Shown here piece after piece: positions 16,701-21,249 of a stretch of 21,249 nucleotides of DNA (position 1 is the stretch's first letter; the number at the start of each line of letters is the position of its first letter). This DNA is from Zancudomyces culisetae (lineage: Eukaryota; Kickxellomycota; Harpellomycetes; Harpellales; Legeriomycetaceae): the NCBI GenBank assembly GCA_001969505.1, contig LSSK01001511.1, positions 1 to 21,249 of the forward strand, in the 5' to 3' direction. The notes under the pieces were generated by a model. The model saw only the letters and a program-made list of their open reading frames with translations. It was not told the DNA's origin and did not search any database. A program made the translations under genes and the position numbers.

Positions 16701-18000
16701 CCGATGTTAGCCCTAGGTATCCAAAACACAGGACTTTTGCCTTTTCGTCCAAGATGTTGTAGCTAGGAACCAATCCTTTACGAAACAAACTCTCGTGATC
16801 TCTTTGAAAATCTACAGCAAAATTTCGGGGCGTTGAATAATTTGGCGCATCTACCTTATCGATCAGATACACAATATTACTGGAATTGACTTTGCTGTCA
16901 TTACTAGTGTTGTATACCCCTATCTTTTGCGACTGTGAGATGGCTGCCACAAATTCCGAATCGTTACTAAGAACACATGCTCCAACTATTTCCTCCTGAA
17001 ATTTTTTTGAATCAACATACTTGATAGGAACACCAGACCTACTAATTTGACTAAACACTGCCTCACCCATCTCTGTTTTGGAGGATTCTATAATACTTTG
17101 AACCAAACTCACACTAGAAAACCGTAATTCATCCAATCCAAACGAACTGGGTTTCAATACATCTACACATGCACTCGAGATTGAACACAAATATCTTGTC
17201 GTTTTTTTCTGTGTCACTACCCTCTGGTATTCCATCTTTTTTCTATTCTTGGTCAAACTATTTTTTAACCGTATACTTGAAACGCTCTCTTCCGCACTTT
17301 CCCATTCCTGGTCTTTTTGCTTCTCCTTACTACTGCCATTAGCTGCCTCTTGTTTCTTCTGTACAATCGATTCAACACCTAGGCTCCTAAAATTCTTCAT
17401 AGTTATTCTATCAACTCCAAGATCCCACCTAAGTATTGATCCATTTTCACTTATCACCACTATGTTTTTGTCACTTCCATCGCCTCCACCAATAGCTACA
17501 CCCATTATATCCATTGTTAGCTCTTCGGCATTTAGACTGATTTCAAATTCTATTTTTTTACTTAACCTGTCATATTCAATTGTACCAGGCTGTTTCTTCT
17601 CTCTGTAACTAAAAAAACTCTCAAGCCCTCTTCTTTGAATTGGAAGACCTTCATTCATCCCGAGCGCCTTGTTTTTCAAAATATTCTGGATCGTGCTAAA
17701 TCTCATTTGTTGCGCTCCCGCCGCATTATTTTCCTTAACTCCCTCTCCTTCGATCGACTTTAAATTTGTGCTAGACTGTTCATTAAAGTCTGTGGTCGCC
17801 ATGAAATTCGCTTGCTCCGCTGTATTTACCAAAGCATCTTTTGAACTGATTCCCAATTTTGCGAAATTTCCAATATTTTTCAGTGCATATGTGCTCCAAG
17901 CAAACTTGAGTATCTCTCGAATAACCAACCCAATCAGAATTAGGCCTAATATTACTTTTAGAACCAGTAAAAGATTAATCGTCAATAATTCAAAATTCAT
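13747..18000 (-). CDS. Large membrane-anchored WD-repeat-like protein, 1417 aa
   Basis: A single-exon frame from the ATG at 17998-18000 to the TAG at 13747-13749. Residues about 7-34 form one hydrophobic span (LLLVLKVILGLILIGLVI), so the protein is probably membrane-anchored with the rest on one side. Beta-propeller-like strands follow: ENGSILRWDLG near 187, GLTCGELVIWDVKKRKVL near 515, GSITAIEGKI and SGYHDGTVYLQNL soon after, EDYSVRIFCL near 795, and a closing VLAVASGNTIKLISV at the very end. Around 920-950 an aromatic segment (YWFYALFKLLYRTIFNIIK) could be a second membrane or amphipathic helix. Linkers are Ser/Asn-rich, with a Gly-Asn repeat near 1100. Fungal SCAP-type proteins come to mind but the sterol-sensing multi-span region is absent. 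I cannot name the family. Sense-strand base skew runs from G-rich to C-rich. Confidence 0.88.
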   Translation of the reverse strand: MNFELLTINLLLVLKVILGLILIGLVIREILKFAWSTYALKNIGNFAKLGISSKDALVNTAEQANFMATTDFNEQSSTNLKSIEGEGVKENNAAGAQQMRFSTIQNILKNKALGMNEGLPIQRRGLESFFSYREKKQPGTIEYDRLSKKIEFEISLNAEELTMDIMGVAIGGGDGSDKNIVVISENGSILRWDLGVDRITMKNFRSLGVESIVQKKQEAANGSSKEKQKDQEWESAEESVSSIRLKNSLTKNRKKMEYQRVVTQKKTTRYLCSISSACVDVLKPSSFGLDELRFSSVSLVQSIIESSKTEMGEAVFSQISRSGVPIKYVDSKKFQEEIVGACVLSNDSEFVAAISQSQKIGVYNTSNDSKVNSSNIVYLIDKVDAPNYSTPRNFAVDFQRDHESLFRKGLVPSYNILDEKAKVLCFGYLGLTSDGMATFYTYNNKKRRKNVNMNTNINTNTSGNSSGNCGDGGVGSSFKSNTSEFGIGDSSSEDVNEDANENLRLVLLIGLTCGELVIWDVKKRKVLCRYVDEYGAGAVTTISTVQNTSFIVTGHACGSITAIEGKIVENEMILEYFGSGRIVNSAVSLVEIYENRNGIFIFSGYHDGTVYLQNLNLHTNRLSIDGLCILSVGKELNMNSKFVDYVSNTAFTNHYSEMDPVFGTLDSDYFNHSLSNQCTSEVCVCDVENPEFSFELEEFSDNCDPEESCTFIWPPFAEHNTDEDEGEQLNDFKATDIQYKNKVCSDYPHTGKIQSIKVWSPFGSDGYGIDSFKGLKRVRYDEDVIFVASSSAEDYSVRIFCLNTSHIAEPKPTCSNSISVDKITFLAFIKQTGSTHIELDSNKGLLMGVRRKNDTKNGVDSFRPELSRSKNKYKHNHKSNRPKLNSNTTGDDGVSPNERTTGSSSRKDASYWTPLLRLSVSDVRYWFYALFKLLYRTIFNIIKSLIVYQKIESYLKKQPKFKFIEAIYNIIRGWGFLDRGDTDIYFQATNNSDIFGELGHLGLSNDFELSSSKGDSSSRSKNSKAGGAQNGSLGSNSAVGYRSTSQFSWELWTFDLFVLFGNTLYTKPEYQNIDSSTNKCSQALTGDKQSNTNANTNSDCNGNGNGNGNVGTDATSNSNGNDSSNNIGNNNNGNALLPSTFYPLISPSISSFIPSYLQKINILSMNLPLNLSIQLPSYYKYQSKTDPLTQYSPPNTVVYSASDICIDFNPAPLFDSLPLQLQLHSASSPLVEPTTHADDMSSHSSFDPLSDHPSVNSMAANMNPAASNNLGASLRDSLFNRFHFDTNTPFVVIKSIKLVQSGTPRDYSRYVDSISNFNNIVNTSANANATTPLNTSTSVNNSNLVNTDNVSNVSGISGRNHTSNLYRGYNSDASQKSTTHGPKNPIDTDSKSAGLTHSFSYTVLAVASGNTIKLISV
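14674..14702. repeat. ATTACC hexanucleotide microsatellite within coding sequence
   Basis: Four full units plus a partial one on the plus strand. On the coding (minus) strand it reads GGTAAT and encodes a Gly-Asn repeat, flanked by further interrupted Asn/Gly/Thr codon repeats from about 14600 to 14745. Confidence 0.85.
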
Positions 18001-18357
18001 GATTTATAGAGTTTATCAAATTTAGTCCATTCTATTATAAACATACATGTTTTTTACTTTATATATTAATACTTGGAAGAAAAAAGTAAGGAATTTCCAT
18101 TAATTTTCAATATTTTATACACTAATTGAAATGGGAGTTTTTTTTGCATGTGATTGTATTTCTATAAAATTAGCAGCCTGTTAACAGGAAAAATAAAAAT
18201 AAATGAATTTTTCAATCTGAGCATGTGAAAGTGGGCGATCAATGGTTAACGTAATTAATATTTTTTGTGATTCTTGAGTATATGTGATGAAAGTTTATTT
18301 AGGTTAATCGTAACTTGATGTAAAAATAACATTAAAAAATAAAAGCAAACAGCAAAG
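18001..18357. other. Intergenic region upstream of the WD-repeat-like gene
   Basis: About 360 bp between two minus-strand genes. It should contain the 3' flank of the small membrane protein gene and the promoter of the WD-repeat-like gene. AT-rich with TATATATTAA-like sequence near 18061; no other feature is seen. Confidence 0.35.
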
Positions 18358-18753
18358 TTATTCTGATTTTATAGATGGTAAGTTTTTTTGGTCTGGTTTG
18401 GTCTTATATTTATTTCTTAGCTTTTCGGTATCAGGCATTTCCCTCGAATATTTTAATTCAAAGTCCAGAATCTTTTGATCAACCAAGTTGTTATATTCTT
18501 GAGAGATTTTATATTTTTCAAGATGTAGCTGAAATTTGAATTTCTCCGGTTCAAGATTTATCCACTTGTAAGCAATAATAAAAGTTAATATCATCGCTGT
18601 AATAAAATGAAACTTCAAAATCTTTTCCATTATCAAAGCCATTATATCGATGAAGGTTGACATTACTGTTGGACTAGATATAGATAGAAAAATGATACTA
18701 GTTAGCAATATCGTGGTTGATGATGGTCTTTTTATACTTGAAGCGGTTGCCAT
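18358..18753 (-). CDS. Small predicted two-span membrane protein, 131 aa
   Basis: I place the start at the ATG 18751-18753; the frame opens two codons earlier at a TTG. After a short Ser/Thr/Lys-containing N-terminus there is a hydrophobic block (about residues 13-45, TTILLTSIIFLSISS...). A second block follows (about 50-68, ITAMILTFIIAYKW). The remaining 60 residues are a charged, helical, probably cytosolic or matrix tail (LEPEKFKFQLHLEKYKISQEY) ending in a Lys/Pro-rich stretch. This resembles small ER or mitochondrial assembly factors in layout, but I recognise no family. It is upstream of and co-directional with the WD-repeat-like gene. Confidence 0.65.
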   Translation of the reverse strand: MATASSIKRPSSTTILLTSIIFLSISSPTVMSTFIDIMALIMEKILKFHFITAMILTFIIAYKWINLEPEKFKFQLHLEKYKISQEYNNLVDQKILDFELKYSREMPDTEKLRNKYKTKPDQKNLPSIKSE

Positions 18754-19946
18754 ATTCAATACCGGTGAAGTCTCATTTCAGTTGTATTAATACTCTATAC
18801 TTGTTTTTCTAAGTATCATAAACAAATTCTAAAGGTATAATTTCAATAATAATGGTTTTTATTCACCTATACAAAGGTTAATAATCCTTTCAAAAGAAAT
18901 GTAGTCAAATCAACATCAATAGATTATTTGCTATTTATATAATATATTTATAAAGCAAAGAAAATCAACAACATCTATAAACATTTCAATAAACTCTTTG
19001 TGCATTGAATGAGCAAATTTATTGTATCTGGTAGAAAAATAAGACGCTTAATATACTTTGAAATGTGATGTTACAAAGGTAGTATAGCTGTTTAAATTTG
19101 TGTTTATTAAGATGTACGAGTATAGTGAAAGTTAGCACTAGTAAATTATTCATCAAAGACAGTTTCATTTTTTTGCTAATGTTTAAAGGAGTGAAAAGCA
19201 AAAGCGTACTTGATTACTTGATTACTAGATTTATTTTTCAGACAGTGGTCTCGCATTTCAAATACCAATACTACAGTTTGGTGTAACTTAATGATGAATA
19301 CATAATATCATTGTAAATGTTTCCTTTTGTTGAAATGTAAGTAATAAAAATCATTGAATATAGTTATAAATTGGTATTATGCTGTGGTTTTGATAACTTG
19401 AAAGCCAAAACAGTTTAGTTGTAAAATCCAGCGGATTGTTTATGTATTAAACAAAAAATAAATACCAAATAATGCTACGTGTTCAGCTCTATTGTAACTA
19501 CAAATCCTAAAGCCTAGTTCAACAGTTACTACAGATGGTTATACCCCTAAAAGCATATTTGATCTTACGACTTTTTTTTGTTCCCCTTTACAATTGTTAT
19601 TATCTTGAAGAACCATTTACTTTGTATAAAAACTATGTAGTTTATGTTTTGAAATACAGTTCTTTATGGTAAATACTCCCCAAAAAACACATAACCTAGT
19701 TACTGCTCTAGAGTTCATGCAAACATCCAGTTACCGATAATAGTAATTCTAAACCAAAACATAATTGGCTTTTTGGTATGATTCTATATGCTTAATTTAT
19801 GCTGATACTCAGGTTCTGTCATGCTCTTTTTACAATACCAATTTATTTATTATTACACCCAACAGGATTTAGCTCACTACAGAGATTGTTATTAAGCACT
19901 ACTGGAAAGAGAAAACTCACCATCTAGCGCTCTATGTACCATCGAT
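18754..19946. other. Long intergenic region without recognisable genes
   Basis: About 1.2 kb, AT-rich. The left end should hold the promoter of the small membrane protein gene. I see a short tandem ACTTGATT repeat near 19208-19224. The right-hand part may be further decayed retroelement DNA continuing from 19947-20517, but no domain could be read. Frames at 19019-19201 and 19098-19286 are not supported. Confidence 0.35.
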
Positions 19947-20517
19947 TCAAATAGTCTTTAAAAAAAGTACTTTATGCTTCATTTGAAGATCACAAAAATT
20001 TCTATACCTCTTTTCTAGATTATGACCTAGAAACCACCAATATGCTTTTGACCCTACTAAGTTATGATTTTCTTTATCGCTCTTTTTAACATTTATCTTT
20101 TATTCCTTTAAATTGTTTTATTGAACGATATTAGACTACCCTACCCAAGTGTTATAATTCAACTTTCCCTTCAACTTTAAATATTGATTTTCCGAAAATG
20201 CTAGAAAGTGGTCTAGCCAAAATTAATATTGAATTGTTGCATATTATGTTGTAGGTCTTGGGCAATCGCTTAATTTTTGCAAAATTAGCTGGAGTGTATT
20301 GATGTAGCCTCCAATATCTATTACGAACAACTACAGCATCAGATAATAGGAAAAGGGGATTGAGTCGAGTGGAATTGATGATCATATATACAAATTGTAA
20401 TTTTTCAAGTTGAATAGCGACTATACCTATTAAATTTTTGTATATGAACTTGTTGATGATGCCTTTTTCCCTACTTTTTCTTTTATGAAAATGTATTTGT
20501 TCGAATACTTTTAACAA
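19947..20517 (-). pseudogene. Decayed Ty3/gypsy pol fragment (RNase H end plus integrase zinc-binding region)
   Basis: The minus-strand frame 20517-20152 aligns in order with the RNase H region of Ty3/gypsy polyproteins. YKNLIGIV matches 'EKELLAIV'. STRLNPLFLL matches 'TDHKPLLYL', with the catalytic-site Asp and His gone. RNRYWRLHQY matches 'R.aRWrL.LqeY'. FAKIKRLPKTYNII matches 'F.IeYkPGKeNiv', and ARPLSS matches 'ADALSR'. After stops, a second frame (20099-19947) has AYWWFLGHNLEKRYRNFC, like the integrase H2C2 block 'YYWPGM..DVEKYV..C', with the second Cys lost. Domain order is right for a pol gene, so I read this as an old inactive copy. No LTRs, reverse transcriptase core or integrase core were found. 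Confidence 0.5.
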
Positions 20518-21014
20518 TAATAGTTAACTAAATAAATACACCTCTTACTTTGAAATAATAACCCTTAAAGTATTGACTCGTTAGTATGAACATCAATTTT
20601 GAAACAGGTCATATTATGCGCTAATCAACATGTCATACTTTTCATGTAGATCGTTAATGCGTATAAGCTGTTAACTGTTATTTAAAATAATAAGCATAAA
20701 TTAAAGCAGTTACATAAGTGGTCAGAAAATATACCAACAATGCCAGATTCAGCTATGAACCCTAGTAAATATACATATTTGATCTCCAATAAAATATAAT
20801 TAATCAACTCTAAACCTACAGTCACTACTCAATAAATACTCAACCACTATGAATACAATACACCATTTATATACAAACTGAAATTTAGGAGCAAAGAAAA
20901 GAGTATAAAAGGTTCAAGTTTTTTTGATAACTCATTTCACTACACTCCAAAAGTATTTAGAACTTTATCCTAGATAAAAACAAATTAGACTTGGAAAAAC
21001 TCAAAAAAGTAAAA
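20518..21014. other. Upstream region of the poly-His secreted protein gene
   Basis: About 500 bp. The right-hand 110 bp carry a TATA box and a C/A-rich leader. Further left the DNA is AT-rich; it may include more of the decayed Ty3/gypsy copy, which would extend this way on the minus strand, but nothing is readable. Confidence 0.4.
20904..20911 (+). promoter_or_regulatory. TATA box of the poly-His secreted protein gene
   Basis: TATAAAAG lies 111 bp before the ATG at 21015. A pyrimidine/A mix (TCATTTCACTACACTCC) 25-45 bp downstream is a plausible start-site region. It is the clearest core promoter in the window and suggests a strongly or inducibly expressed gene. Confidence 0.6.
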
Positions 21015-21249
21015 ATGGTGAACATTCTGTTGACAAGCGCACTTTTGATTGCCTCAAAGCTTGTAGCTGGTGCTAACATCCCAGATGCTCAAATTGCCAA
21101 TGCCGATGCCACCATTGAAGGTGCCCAGGCGGCTAATGCGGACGGAGAAGCGGACTACAAACTCAAACACTGTGGTTGTAATCATGATCATGATCATCAC
21201 CATCACCATCACCATCACCATCACAAGAGTATGAATATCGAAATGTTTA
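21015..21249 (+). CDS. Secreted poly-histidine protein (3' end outside window)
   Basis: From the ATG at 21015 the frame is open for 78 codons to the window edge. Residues 1-19 form a classic signal peptide (MVNILLTSALLIASKLVAG), with likely cleavage near Gly-Ala/Asn. The mature start is small and acidic with an Ala-Asn-Ala-Asp repeat flavour (IANADATIEG...AANADGEAD). Then comes HCGCNHDHDH followed by ten consecutive His, and KSMNIEMF to the edge. The His codons alternate strictly CAT/CAC, i.e. a (CATCAC)5 repeat. A Cys-Gly-Cys next to His-Asp-His-Asp and a poly-His run suggests extracellular or cell-wall binding of Zn, Cu or Ni. That role is inferred from composition only, as I recognise no family. 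Context near ATG is A-rich (AAAAATGG), typical of well-translated fungal genes. Confidence 0.85.
   Translation, partial: MVNILLTSALLIASKLVAGANIPDAQIANADATIEGAQAANADGEADYKLKHCGCNHDHDHHHHHHHHHHKSMNIEMF

Noticed and set aside
1-21249. tRNA, rRNA, snRNA or CRISPR features
   Set aside because: I looked for T-loop and U6-like signatures and for spaced repeats and saw none that I could support.

Overview
The window looks like nuclear DNA of a small-genome, AT-rich fungus. It has short spliceosomal introns (91-272 nt, donors such as GTAAGT or GTAAGG), long AT-rich intergenic stretches, decayed retroelements and genes typical of fungal nuclei and mitochondria. A DUF4536/DMAC1-type protein, a human APE1-type AP endonuclease and Asn-rich proteins are compatible with an early-diverging fungus, perhaps Kickxellomycotina (Harpellales). 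That placement is inference only.

Layout, left to right. Positions 1-419 are the 3' end of a non-LTR (LINE-like) retrotransposon with a 24-A tail. It stops 14 bp from the stop codon of a mitochondrial ribosomal protein uS8 gene (434-895, minus). Divergent from uS8m is a two-exon DUF4536/DMAC1-like inner-membrane protein (1341-1843, plus). A puzzling, possibly decayed PIG-P/DPM2-like stretch follows (1883-2190). Then come a 1211-aa exportin-T-like karyopherin (2358-5993, plus) and a four-exon AP endonuclease (6334-7813, plus) with a GC-AG intron and two in-frame starts. A 212-aa basic coiled-coil protein (8174-8812, minus) is convergent with it.

Positions 8.8-13.7 kb look like a gene desert but contain a complete three-exon CKS1/suc1 gene (10910-11510, minus). 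They also hold at least two probable orphan exons (9970-10257 minus; 12353-12538 plus) and a 59-codon ORF. A single-exon 1417-aa gene follows (13747-18000, minus) for a membrane-anchored WD-repeat-like protein with an Asn/Gly tract. Upstream of it is a small two-span membrane protein (18358-18753, minus). The last 2.5 kb has a decayed Ty3/gypsy pol fragment (19947-20517, minus) and, behind a clear TATA box, the start of a secreted poly-histidine protein cut off by the window edge (21015 onward, plus).

The genes form no operon or single pathway. The only local functional theme is the head-to-head pair of mitochondrial genes (uS8m and the DMAC1-like gene). I see no CRISPR array, rRNA, tRNA or other RNA gene. 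No clearly new multi-gene system is visible; the most unusual items are the poly-His secreted protein, the membrane-anchored WD protein and the unexplained exons.
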